Source of the DNA: Pullichristensenella sp963930055
GTDB taxonomy: Bacteria; Bacillota; Clostridia; Christensenellales; Aristaeellaceae
Length of the DNA: 64,000 bases
Reading direction: 5' to 3'
NCBI GenBank assembly: GCA_963930055.1
Contig: CAWVKS010000010.1
Coordinates: forward strand, 124,001-188,000
The notes beneath the pieces were generated by a model that was not told the origin of the DNA, searched no databases, and was given only the letters and a program-made list of their open reading frames with translations. Each line of letters starts with the position of its first letter. Positions within the stretch are counted from its first letter, which is position 1. Positions 51,631 through 59,214 of the stretch are shown piece by piece. Made by a program: the position numbers and the translations under genes.

Positions 51631-52886
51631 GCCTCCGCCCCCTTTGCCGCGCTCTTGCCGGCAAGCGCGCCGGTGGAAAAGGCGATCTGCAAATTGAAGC
51701 CGCCGGTGGTGCCGTCCACATCCAGCAGCTCCCCGGCAAAATACAGCCCGGCAGGCGCCTGGACTCCATCGTCGAGGCGTTCACACCGCGCACGTCCACG
51801 CCGCCGCGGGTGACGATGGCCTCGGAAAAGCCGCGCAGCTTCAGCGGCGTGAGCGGCAGCGCCTTGAAAAGCCCCCGCAGCGCCCGCTCGCTGCTCATGC
51901 GTCAGGGCGTTGGCGGGCAGGGCGGGGGAGAGCCCCGCCAGTTCCAAAAGCGCCAGCGCCAGGTTGTGCGGCGCGAGGCCGTCCATCACGGTGATGAGCT
52001 GCTTGCGGGAGAGCTCGCGCAGGTCGCGCACCATGCGCGCGTCCAGCGTGCCGTCGTCCAGCGCCGGCTTTAGGTCGATGGCCAGCCGCACGCGGGAAAG
52101 GTCCTCCGGCAGCAGGCTGGAAAGCGTCAAAACCAGCGGCCCGGAAATGCCGAAATGCGTAAAAAGCAGCTCGCCCTGCTCGGCGAAGAACACTAGATCG
52201 CGTGTTTTCTTTGCGCCCTTTTCGTAGGCAAAGAGCTTGACGTTGCGCAAGGAAAGCCCGGAAAGCGCGTAAGGCCACGTCTCCACCGTCTCGATGGGCA
52301 CGAGCGCGGGCAGGGCGGCGGTGAGCGCGTGCCCCGTCTCCTCCGCCATGCGGTGTCCGTCGCCGGTGGAACCTGTGGAGGGGTAGCTGAAACCGCCGGT
52401 GGCGAGGATCACCGCGTCCGCCCGGAGCGCTTCGCCGCTTTCCAGCTGCACGCCCACGGCGCGCCCATCTTCCGCCAACAGGCGGGCGACGCGCGCGTTC
52501 AGGCGCACGGCCACGCCCAGGCGCGAAAGCTCGCGCGCCAGCGTGCCGGTCACGTCGCTGGCCTTGTCCGAGGCGGGGAACACGCGCTCGCCGCGCTCTG
52601 TCTTGAGCGCCAGGCCGAGCCCCTCCATCAGTTCCATGGTGCCAAAGTTGCCAAGCGTCGCCAGCGCCGCATAGAGGAAGCGCGGGTTGCGCAGTATGTG
52701 GCGCATGAACTCTTCCTGCCCGCAGGCGTTGGTGAGGTTGCAGCGCCCCTTGCCGGTGATATAGATCTTTTTGCCCAGCTTTTCATTGCGCTCCAGCAGC
52801 GTCACGTCCGCGCCGCCGCGCGCGGCAAACAGCGCGGCCATCAAACCGGCCGCGCCGCCGCCAACGATCAAAATCCGTTTTTGCAT
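51627..52886 (-). CDS. BaiN/HI0933-family FAD-dependent oxidoreductase, frameshifted
   Basis: About 415 residues when restored. N-terminal FAD-binding GGGAAGLMAALFAARGG, then KLGKKIYITGKGRCNLTN, a strong family marker, and ATGGFSYPSTGSTGDGH. The C-terminal FAD contact GLYFAGELLDVDGTTGG is also present. Two shifts (near 51890 and 51765) bracket a stretch that, in the third frame, reads ALRGLFKALPLTPLKLRGFS and TRGGVDVRGVNAS, as the family expects. One member of the family (BaiN) acts on bile-acid intermediates, but most are of unknown function. The start at 52886 is the Met before QKRILIVGG, within 2 bp of the rpiR-type gene's stop. Confidence 0.87.
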   Translation of the reverse strand: MQKRILIVGGGAAGLMAALFAARGGADVTLLERNEKLGKKIYITGKGRCNLTNACGQEEFMRHILRNPRFLYAALATLGNFGTMELMEGLGLALKTERGERVFPASDKASDVTGTLARELSRLGVAVRLNARVARLLAEDGRAVGVQLESGEALRADAVILATGGFSYPSTGSTGDGHRMAEETGHALTAALPALVPIETVETWPYALSGLSLRNVKLFAYEKGAKKTRDLVFFAEQGELLFTHFGISGPLVLTLSSLLPEDLSRVRLAIDLKPALDDGTLDARMVRDLRELSRKQLITVMDGLAPHNLALALLELAGLSPALPANALTHEQRAGAAGAFQGAAAHAAEAARLFRGHRHPRRRGRARCERLDDGVQAPAGLYFAGELLDVDGTTGGFNLQIAFSTGALAGKSAAKGAEA

Positions 52887-52887
52887 G

Positions 52888-53754
52888 TCATTCCCCGCTC
52901 TTGGCAAGATAGACGTCATAGTTGGCCCAGATCTTTTCAAGCTCCGTAAAGTGCTCGGAGACCTCCTGCCGCCGCCGCTGGCTGAGGGCGACGATCAGGG
53001 CGTTGATGAGCGAGAGGGGGGCGGCGAACGAATCGACGAACGAGGCCATGTCGCTCTTGGCCATCAGGCAGACATCCGCGGTGGAGTGCAGGGGCGAGAG
53101 CGGCCCGTCGGTAATGGCGATCAGCTCCGCGCCGCGCGAATGGGCGAACTCCATCGCCTCGATGGTGCGCGCCGTGTAACGGGGGAAGGAGATACCGATG
53201 AGCAGGTCGTCCTCGCTGATGCGGGAAAGCTGCTCAAACACGTCGCTGATGCCCGAAGTGACCACCGTGACGTTGGAAAAGATATACTTTAAGTAATGGA
53301 CGAAGAACTCGGCGATCGGCGCGGAGGCGCGCAGGCCGAGCACATAAATCGCCCGCGCCTGTATGATGCGGTCAATGGCCTTTTCAAAGGCGTTCAGGTC
53401 CAGCTCATCCAGCGTGGAGCGTATGTTCATGATGTCCGCCTTGAGCACCTTGTTGAGCACCTGGGCGTGGTCCATGTCCGAGGTCATCTCAAAGCGCTGG
53501 GAGGCGGTCAGGCGGTGACGGATGAGCTCCTGCAGCGCCTTTTGCAGCTGCGGGTAGCCGGAATAGCCAAGCGCCGCGGCAAAGCGCACCACCGTGGACT
53601 CTGAAACGCCCACGTATTCGCCCAGCTTGGAAGCGGTCATAAACACGACCTTGTCGTAATGCGAGACGATGCACTCGGCGATGCGCCGGTGACTTTTCGA
53701 CAGCTTTTTGCCGCTGTGGTTGAGCCGCTGGATCAATTCCTGCGCGTTTTCCAA
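52888..53754 (-). CDS. RpiR-family transcriptional regulator (HTH-6 + SIS)
   Basis: 288 residues. The N-terminal helix-turn-helix has the motif TASKLGEYVGVSESTVVRFA and ALGYSGYPQLQKALQ. A C-terminal SIS domain (about 125–265: ARAIYVLGLRASAPIAEFFV, DDLLIGISFPRYTARTIEAM) usually binds a sugar phosphate. Family members control sugar and amino-sugar catabolism, but no such genes are near. The start is TTG at 53754, with GGGAGGG 8 bp upstream. It has its own promoter (53798–53826) and is followed closely by the flavoprotein and nrdG genes on the same strand. Confidence 0.92.
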   Translation of the reverse strand: MENAQELIQRLNHSGKKLSKSHRRIAECIVSHYDKVVFMTASKLGEYVGVSESTVVRFAAALGYSGYPQLQKALQELIRHRLTASQRFEMTSDMDHAQVLNKVLKADIMNIRSTLDELDLNAFEKAIDRIIQARAIYVLGLRASAPIAEFFVHYLKYIFSNVTVVTSGISDVFEQLSRISEDDLLIGISFPRYTARTIEAMEFAHSRGAELIAITDGPLSPLHSTADVCLMAKSDMASFVDSFAAPLSLINALIVALSQRRRQEVSEHFTELEKIWANYDVYLAKSGE

Positions 53755-53797
53755 GGCAAAACCCTCCCCTTGTACGCACTTGCTTGCCTATAAAGAA

Positions 53798-53826
53798 AGT
53801 ATACCCCTTTTTTGCCGATTTTGCAA
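53798..53826 (-). promoter_or_regulatory. Promoter for the RpiR–flavoprotein–nrdG operon
   Basis: On the minus strand: TTGCAA (plus 53821–53826), 17-bp spacer, TATACT (plus 53798–53803). It lies in an AT-rich intergenic region of about 245 bp shared with the divergent mntP promoter. Confidence 0.6.
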
Positions 53827-53936
53827 GCGAAAAATGCAGATTTGGCAGATATGCCCTTCAATTCGCGGGAAATTTCTCAAAAAATGTATTATTCTTCGCT
53901 TTCGATTCATTTTTTTCGGGCAGACAACATCCCGCG

Positions 53937-53966
53937 TTGACATTCTAACGCGGCGCGTGCTATAAT
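53937..53966 (+). promoter_or_regulatory. Promoter for mntP
   Basis: Consensus TTGACA (53937–53942), 18-bp spacer, TATAAT (53961–53966). An inverted repeat GACCATT…AATGGTC (53970–53994) immediately after the -10 covers the ribosome-binding site and could be an operator or a translation-control hairpin. Confidence 0.7.
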
Positions 53967-53999
53967 GGTAGACCATTGTTTGCAAGGGAATGGTCGCTT

Positions 54000-54566
54000 A
54001 TGTCATTTGTGGAGCTGCTGCTCGTCGCTGTCGGCCTTTCGATGGACGCCTTCGCCGTCGCCGTCTGCCGCGGGCTGGAGATGCGCAGGATCGACTACCG
54101 GCAGGCGCTTTTGATCGCCGTGTTCTTCGGCGGGTTCCAGGCGCTGATGCCGGCGGTGGGCTATCTGCTCGGCGCGGGCTTTGAGCATTACATCAGTTCC
54201 TTCGACCACTGGATCGCCTTCGCGCTCCTGGCCTTCATCGGCGGCAAGATGATCTGGGAAGCTGTGCAGGGCGGGGAAGAGGAACATCCGCAGCAGCTGG
54301 GCCTGAAACTGCTTTTGATGATGGCCATCGCCACCAGCATCGACGCGCTGGCCGTGGGCATCACCTTCGCCTTTTTGCAGATGGACATACTCCCCTCGGC
54401 GGCGACCATCGGCGTTACCACCTTCATACTCTCCTTTGCCGGCGTGTGCGCGGGCAACCGCTTCGGCGCGCGCTACAAGAAGAAAGCGGAGGTCGTCGGC
54501 GGCGTGGTGCTGGTGCTCATCGGCGTAAAGATACTTCTCGAGCACCTGGGCGTGATCGCCTTTTAG
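54000..54566 (+). CDS. mntP: Manganese efflux pump MntP
   Basis: 188 residues, exact family length, with six TM segments. Two repeats carry the ion-binding Asp motifs: GLSMDAFAVAVCRGLEM in TM1 and TSIDALAVGITFAFLQM in the second half. MntP exports Mn2+ and protects cells from excess metal. The start at 54000 gives the typical N-terminus SFVELLLVAVG; AAGGGA lies 11 bp upstream inside an inverted repeat. No yybP-ykoY riboswitch is present in the short leader. A terminator-like hairpin follows, then MITE copy A. Confidence 0.95.
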   Translation: MSFVELLLVAVGLSMDAFAVAVCRGLEMRRIDYRQALLIAVFFGGFQALMPAVGYLLGAGFEHYISSFDHWIAFALLAFIGGKMIWEAVQGGEEEHPQQLGLKLLLMMAIATSIDALAVGITFAFLQMDILPSAATIGVTTFILSFAGVCAGNRFGARYKKKAEVVGGVVLVLIGVKILLEHLGVIAF

Positions 54567-54582
54567 GAGATCTGGGCACAAA

Positions 54583-54610
54583 AAGGGGACCGGCAAGCAT
54601 CGGTCCCCTT
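54583..54610 (+). terminator. Hairpin after mntP (direct repeat copy 1)
   Basis: AAGGGGACCG pairs with CGGTCCCCTT around GCAAGCAT, directly after the mntP stop. An almost identical copy lies at 54891–54918, with MITE copy A between the two. Confidence 0.7.
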
Positions 54611-54862
54611 CAGAGCGCTGACAAAGCCTACAACCGCAAAAATCGCTCTGATATACAAAAAATCAGAAGCGATTTTTGCTTCCGGCGGTGGATTTGTCGA
54701 GCCCTTTGGGATCGTCAAATCCAGTCGCCCTTGGCGACAAATTTTGCCGCCGGCAAAATTTCCTCGTCAGCTGCACTTGCATCCTGCGGTCACTTACGTC
54801 TAAGTAAGCTCCCTTGGCTGCAAGTACAGCTTCCTTGGCTTGCAGGCTTTCTCAACGCTCTG
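54611..54862 (+). repeat. MITE-like repeat, copy A (best preserved)
   Basis: 252 bp. Terminal inverted repeats: CAGAGCGCTGACAAAGCC (54611–54628) and the complement of CAGAGCGTTGAGAAAGCC (ending 54862), 15 of 18 matching. An internal hairpin pairs GCAAAAATCGCTCTGAT (54636–54652) with ATCAGAAGCGATTTTTGC (54662–54679). The middle (about 54690–54840) contains inverted and AT-rich segments with no ORF. The element has no coding capacity and is the longest of three related copies. It fills most of the 370-bp gap between mntP and the next gene. Confidence 0.65.
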
Positions 54863-54890
54863 CCAGTCTGTTGACTTTGTCAACATCCTG

Positions 54891-54918
54891 AAGGGGACCG
54901 GCAAGCGTCGGTCCCCTT
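54891..54918. terminator. Hairpin (direct repeat copy 2), terminator for 54938–56521
   Basis: AAGGGGACCG…CGGTCCCCTT, identical to 54583–54610 except one loop base (A to G). A T-containing stretch on the minus side suits termination of the minus-strand gene that ends at 54938. Confidence 0.7.
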
Positions 54919-54937
54919 CCTTAATAAGGCATATGCG

Positions 54938-56521
54938 TCATTCCAGGTCGTCCAGCGTCGGCGGGTCGCAACGGCTGCAGGGCGGCTTGCCCATCTCGAT
55001 GGCTTCGTAGAGCGTGCGCTCGGGCGCGCCGCTCATGCCGTAGCAGGTGCTCTCCGCGTGGTAGGCGCGCGAACCGTCGTAGAAGTAGACGGCCACGCCC
55101 TTCGCTTCTTCGGGCAGCTCATCTTCATCGCCCGCAGCTTCCTCCGCGCCGCCGTCCAGGGCGTTCGCCCCGCAGGCGGCACAGGGCACGCAATCCGCTT
55201 CCTCGGCTTCCGCCACGGCCATCAGCCGCGCTTCGCCGGCAAAGGCCGTGCATTCGTCGCTGACATGGTATACGAAATCTTCATCCACCCAAACGGCGTC
55301 CGCAGCCTCGACGAGTTCCGCGGCCGGCGCGCCGCAGGTGGGGCAGGGGTCAAACCCATCCTCCACAGAGGACGCGAGCGTGTATTCCTGCGCGCCCAGC
55401 ATGCCGGAACAGGTGGCGCTGGTGTGGTAATAGCGGCCGTTTTCAGTGTGGTAGACGGTGAACGCGCCCGCCGCCTTGGCCTCGACGGGACCTTCCGCGG
55501 GCGCTTCCGCTTCCGGCGTGGGGGTGGGCGCGGCCATGGCGGGCTGCGGCGTCTCGCGCGGCTCGTCGGGGGCTTCGGTTTCCGGCGCGGTCGACGGCTC
55601 CGCGCTCACGGCCTCCGGCGTCGCCGACGGCGCGACGGTCTCCACGGCCTCCGACGTTGCCGACGGCGTGGCGCTTGCTTGCGCATCAGGCCCTTCGCTC
55701 ACGCCCGGCGCGTCGATGCTGCGCGGCGTGGGGGTGGGGTAGGGGGTCTGCTCCGGGGTGGCGGACGGCACGGGGGTGACAGTCTCAGCGGCGTCGGCGT
55801 CGCGCATACCGGCGCGGGTCAGCGCCAGGCCGGCCACGGCCAGCTGCGCCGCGCTCGTCTCTTCTTCGCTGGGCAATTCGATCTCCGGCGTGGCCGAGGG
55901 CGAAGGCTCCGCCTCCGACGCGCCGTCCTCGTCCGCGTCGCCGCCGTCCTCGCCCGCGGGCGTCTGCGCGTCCTCGGCGGGGAACAGGCCGCTGATCCAG
56001 CCGCGCACGCCCCGGCCGAGCTCTACGCCGCCCTCGATGCCGTCGGCAGCCTTGTTGAGGGCGTAGTTGCCCATGGAGCAGGCCACGGTGCGCATGTTGC
56101 CAAAGGCGTCGCCCGCGCGCTCGGAGAACGTCTCCCAGGCGATGGTCGCGTCCGCGCCGGCGGTCTCAAAAAAGTCGTTGGCCTTGTCCTGGAAGCGCTG
56201 GAAGTCCGCGTTGCCGGTCGGCACGGTCAAAACAGCGGCGATCAGGCCGCAGAACACCGCCAGCGTAGCCACACTCCACAGCAGCTTCCCGCCCACGCCG
56301 CAGCGCAGGCGGCGGTTCCAGATGAGGAACAGCCCCACGGGCCAGAGGAGGATGGACACCACCAGCGTCAAAATGATATAACCATAGTTCGCGCGCCGCC
56401 GCTTCGGCCTGCGCGCCGGCTCGGGGCGGTTGTAGCTGGGGCGCTTTTCCGAGCGCATCATGTAATTCCGGCCGCCCCGGCGGGCGAAGAGCTGGAGGTC
56501 GAGCCGGTCAAATCTTTGCAT
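54938..56521 (-). CDS. Membrane protein with Pro/Thr-rich stalk and three YH-C/CxxC modules
   Basis: 527 residues from the ATG at 56521. A basic N-terminus is followed by two TM helices (about residues 43–63 and 74–95), a helical region with coiled-coil character (DFQRFQDKANDFFETAG…), a disordered Glu/Pro/Thr/Ser-rich segment (about 170–340) and a C-terminal half with three repeats. Each has a Tyr-His near a Cys and then CxxC: YYHTSATCSGM…CPTCG, VYHVSDECTAF…CAACG and AYHAESTCYGM…CSRC. The H-x3/4-C plus CxxC pattern could bind zinc. No enzyme fold is recognised. It has its own promoter (56576–56604), divergent from the decarboxylase operon. Confidence 0.75.
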   Translation of the reverse strand: MQRFDRLDLQLFARRGGRNYMMRSEKRPSYNRPEPARRPKRRRANYGYIILTLVVSILLWPVGLFLIWNRRLRCGVGGKLLWSVATLAVFCGLIAAVLTVPTGNADFQRFQDKANDFFETAGADATIAWETFSERAGDAFGNMRTVACSMGNYALNKAADGIEGGVELGRGVRGWISGLFPAEDAQTPAGEDGGDADEDGASEAEPSPSATPEIELPSEEETSAAQLAVAGLALTRAGMRDADAAETVTPVPSATPEQTPYPTPTPRSIDAPGVSEGPDAQASATPSATSEAVETVAPSATPEAVSAEPSTAPETEAPDEPRETPQPAMAAPTPTPEAEAPAEGPVEAKAAGAFTVYHTENGRYYHTSATCSGMLGAQEYTLASSVEDGFDPCPTCGAPAAELVEAADAVWVDEDFVYHVSDECTAFAGEARLMAVAEAEEADCVPCAACGANALDGGAEEAAGDEDELPEEAKGVAVYFYDGSRAYHAESTCYGMSGAPERTLYEAIEMGKPPCSRCDPPTLDDLE

Positions 56522-56575
56522 GTATGTCACCTGCCATCGCTTTTGTCGGTCTCCAAAGCATGGTTCAATACCTTT

Positions 56576-56604
56576 ATTATAGCAGAAGCGGGGCAAATAC
56601 TCAA
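56576..56604 (-). promoter_or_regulatory. Promoter for the Cys-module membrane protein
   Basis: On the minus strand: TTGAGT (plus 56599–56604), 17-bp spacer, TATAAT (plus 56576–56581), about 55 bp from the start. The remaining 56605–56784 leader of the decarboxylase operon shows no confident plus-strand promoter. Confidence 0.6.
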
Positions 56605-56784
56605 ACGACGATATTGTGACGGAAAGATGATGCGCCCGGGAGGTTCGCAGGGGAAAAACGTGGAAATGGGGCGAAAAATTAACGCAGGGGAAAGCAGGAA
56701 AAAAGGTTTTGATGGAGAAACCTTGAAGTTGGACGCGATTGAATTTATGGATGTATGTCCAATAAAGTTCTGGAGGGAAAAAGC

Positions 56785-58260
56785 ATGAGTGTGGAACGCA
56801 ATTTGCCCATCGTTCGTGAGCGCAAGCTGGCGATCCTGAAGGGCGACCCGGAGCTTTGCGACAAGCAGAAAAAGGCCGGAAAGCTCCTGGCCAGGGAGCG
56901 CGTGGCGCGGCTGTTTGACGCATCGAGCTTTGTCGAGCTCGACGCGCTCAATGCCGACGCGGGCGTTGTCACCGGCTACGGCCTGATCGACGATAAGCCC
57001 GTTTACGTCTACGCGCAGGACTTCACCGTCAAGGGCGGTTCCGTCGGCGCGCAGCATGCGAAGAAGATCCTCAAGGTCATGGATCTTGCCGAAAAGACCG
57101 GCGCGCCCGTGGTCGCCATCCTCGACACCGCCGGCGCGCGCCTGGACGAGGGCCTGGACGCCATGAACGCCTACGCCATGGTCGCCGGCCGCGTCAGCGC
57201 CCTGTCCGGCGTGGTGCCGCAGGTGACGCTGGTGCTCGGCCATTGCGGCGGCACGGCCTCCGCCATCGTCGGCATGAGCGACATCGTGGTGATGAGCAAG
57301 AACGGCAGCCTCTTTGTCAACGGCCCGCGCGTTGTTTCCGCCGTGGCCGGCAAGGAGCTTTCGCTGGAGGACATCGGCGGTCCTTCCGCCTCCGTGCGCT
57401 CCGGCATGGCGCAGCTCACCGCCGAGACCGATGAAGAAGCCATCGCCATGGCGCGCAAGGTCCTGGCCATGCTGCCCGCCAACAACATGGACGAGGCCGC
57501 CGAACCGCCCCGCGACGACATGAACCGCGAACTTCCCCAGTTCAACGCCATTGATAAGGTGGACGACGTGCGCGACCTGTTGCGCGGCGTGGCCGACCTG
57601 GGCGACATCGTGGAGCTGGGCGAGGATTTCGCCCCCTCGATGGTCACGGCGCTTGCTAAGCTCGGCGGCGCGACCGTCGGCTTCATCGCCAACCAGCCCG
57701 CCAAGGACGAAGGCCGCCTGACGGTCTACGGCTGCAAGAAAGCCGCCCGCTTCGCCGCCTTCTGCGATTGTTTCTCCATCCCGGTGATCACCGTGGTCGA
57801 TTCCCTGGGCATGAAGATCTCCACCGCCCCGCAGGGCGAGCTCTCCCGCGCCGGCGCGCAGCTACTCTTCGCCCTCAGCGAGGCCAACACGCCGCGCATC
57901 TCCCTGGTGGTCGGCCAGGCCATCGGCATGAGCTACGCCGCCCTGGCTTCCCGCGCCGTCTCGGACATGGTCTACGCCTGGCCGGGCAGCGTGTTTTCCC
58001 CGGTGAGCGCCCCCATCGCCGCGCAGCTGCTTTACGCGGACGAGATGAAGGGCGCCGAGGATCCCTACGCCAAGCGCGCCGAGCTCGAGCAGCGCTACAT
58101 GGATGACGTGGCCGACGCGGTCAACGCCGCCAAGGAGGGCTATGTCGATGACGTGATCGAGCCTTCCGCCACCCGCCAGATGCTCTGCGCCGCCGTGGAG
58201 ATGCTCTCCGGCAAGCGCGATATGCGGCCCGCGAAGAAGCACGGCAACATGCCGCTGTAA
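56785..58260 (+). CDS. mmdA: MmdA-type acyl-CoA carboxyltransferase subunit
   Basis: 491 residues. Crotonase-fold carboxyltransferase of the propionyl/methylmalonyl-CoA type, as in methylmalonyl-CoA decarboxylase alpha and transcarboxylase 12S: KLLARERVARLFD, GGSVGAQHAKKILKVMDLAE, LDTAGARLDEG, the oxyanion GHCGGTASA, and in the second half MKISTAPQGELSRAGAQLL. It moves the carboxyl group of a CoA ester to biotin on the carrier encoded at 58668. The start at 56785 has TGGAGGG 7 bp upstream. First gene of the five-gene operon. Substrate choice (methylmalonyl-CoA or another) cannot be fixed from sequence. Confidence 0.92.
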   Translation: MSVERNLPIVRERKLAILKGDPELCDKQKKAGKLLARERVARLFDASSFVELDALNADAGVVTGYGLIDDKPVYVYAQDFTVKGGSVGAQHAKKILKVMDLAEKTGAPVVAILDTAGARLDEGLDAMNAYAMVAGRVSALSGVVPQVTLVLGHCGGTASAIVGMSDIVVMSKNGSLFVNGPRVVSAVAGKELSLEDIGGPSASVRSGMAQLTAETDEEAIAMARKVLAMLPANNMDEAAEPPRDDMNRELPQFNAIDKVDDVRDLLRGVADLGDIVELGEDFAPSMVTALAKLGGATVGFIANQPAKDEGRLTVYGCKKAARFAAFCDCFSIPVITVVDSLGMKISTAPQGELSRAGAQLLFALSEANTPRISLVVGQAIGMSYAALASRAVSDMVYAWPGSVFSPVSAPIAAQLLYADEMKGAEDPYAKRAELEQRYMDDVADAVNAAKEGYVDDVIEPSATRQMLCAAVEMLSGKRDMRPAKKHGNMPL

Positions 58261-58275
58261 TAGAGGAGGGTCTTT

Positions 58276-58620
58276 ATGAACATCTGGGGTGAGTCCCTTT
58301 CCGTGATGGGCATCGGCCTGGTCATGGTATTCCTTGGCCTGTTCATACTCATCGCCTTCATCTACATCATCAACGCCGTCGTTGCCGGCAAGGGCGAAAA
58401 GCAGGAAGAGGCTTCTTCCGAAGCTCCGGCTCCCGCTCCCGCGCCCGCCCCGGTTCCCACGCCGGCTGTGTTTGCGGGCATTGATGCGCAGGTGGTGGCC
58501 GTCATCGCCGCTGCCGTCGCCGCCATGGACGCAAATGGCAAGCCGCTGGTCATCCGCTCGATCCGCCGCTCGCCCGGCTGGAAACGCGCCTCTCGCGCCG
58601 AGCAGGTCTACCGCTTCTGA
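58276..58620 (+). CDS. OadG-like gamma (small membrane) subunit
   Basis: 114 residues: one TM helix (about 10–34: MGIGLVMVFLGLFILIAFIY), a Pro/Ala-rich linker and a C-terminal VVAVIAAAVAAM…IRSIRRSPGWKRASR segment typical of decarboxylase gamma/MmdD subunits. The subunit anchors the complex and helps the beta pump assemble. GAGGAGGG lies 7 bp before the ATG. It is 15 bp after mmdA and 47 bp before the biotin carrier gene, in the canonical order. Confidence 0.88.
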   Translation: MNIWGESLSVMGIGLVMVFLGLFILIAFIYIINAVVAGKGEKQEEASSEAPAPAPAPAPVPTPAVFAGIDAQVVAVIAAAVAAMDANGKPLVIRSIRRSPGWKRASRAEQVYRF

Positions 58621-58667
58621 TCAAATCCCATAAACCATGATTTAGAAGATTTTAGGAGGAACAAGTT

Positions 58668-59120
58668 ATGCGCAAGTTCTCTATCACCGTAAATGGTCAG
58701 GCCTACGAGGTCGAAGTCGAGGAGATCGGCGGCGCGCCCGTATTCGCGCCCGCTCCCGCGCCCGCCTACGCGCCCGCGCCTGTGGCCGCTCCGGCTCCGG
58801 CGCCCGCTCCCGCCGCCGCGCCCGCGCCCGCTCCGGCGCCCGCTGCCGCTGCTCCGACTCCGGCTCCGGCGCCTGCCGCCGCCCCCGCCCCTGCCGCTGC
58901 CGCCGGCGGCGAGCCGGTCAAGGCTCCGATGCCCGGCAACATACTCGATGTGCGCGTCAGCGCCGGTCAGGCCGTGAAGAAGGGCGACGTGCTGCTCATC
59001 CTCGAAGCCATGAAGATGGAAAACGAGATCCTCGCCGCCCGCGACGGCGTGGTCGCCTCCGTGGCGGTCGCCAAGGGCGCGACGGTCAACTCCGGCGACG
59101 TGATGCTGACCCTGAACTGA
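58668..59120 (+). CDS. Biotin carboxyl carrier protein of the decarboxylase
   Basis: 150 residues. A short N-terminal strand domain (KFSITVNGQAYEVEVEEI) is followed by a flexible Ala/Pro linker of about 50 residues, then the biotinyl domain with the biotin site EAMKMEN (Lys near residue 116) and GATVNSGDVMLTL. Biotin carried here shuttles CO2 between the carboxyltransferases and the beta pump. AGGAGG lies 6 bp upstream of the ATG. The gene is followed by a large GC hairpin and the beta subunit gene. Confidence 0.95.
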   Translation: MRKFSITVNGQAYEVEVEEIGGAPVFAPAPAPAYAPAPVAAPAPAPAPAAAPAPAPAPAAAAPTPAPAPAAAPAPAAAAGGEPVKAPMPGNILDVRVSAGQAVKKGDVLLILEAMKMENEILAARDGVVASVAVAKGATVNSGDVMLTLN

Positions 59121-59129
59121 CGCATCCGT

Positions 59130-59166
59130 GGCGCGCCGGGCGGTCAGACGTCCGCCCCGGCGCGCC
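59130..59166 (+). promoter_or_regulatory. Strong intra-operon hairpin before the beta subunit gene
   Basis: GGCGCGCCGG-GCGG pairs with CCGC-CCCGGCGCGCC over about 14 bp, 10 bp past the biotin-carrier stop. No T run follows. It may stabilise the upstream mRNA, giving more of the soluble subunits than of the membrane pump. Confidence 0.55.
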
Positions 59167-59214
59167 CCCATATGCCGTTTTCCAACGTTCATTCAGCGAC
59201 CTGGAGGTTGAAAC

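Noticed and set aside
53966..54000. yybP-ykoY Mn2+ riboswitch before mntP
   Set aside because: The leader is only about 30 nt long, too short for this riboswitch; only a small inverted repeat is present.
56519..56560. Phage capsid-like N-terminus (LDLQLFA) as a sign of a prophage
   Set aside because: The short motif also starts unrelated clostridial proteins; no phage genes are near and the rest of the protein is a membrane protein.
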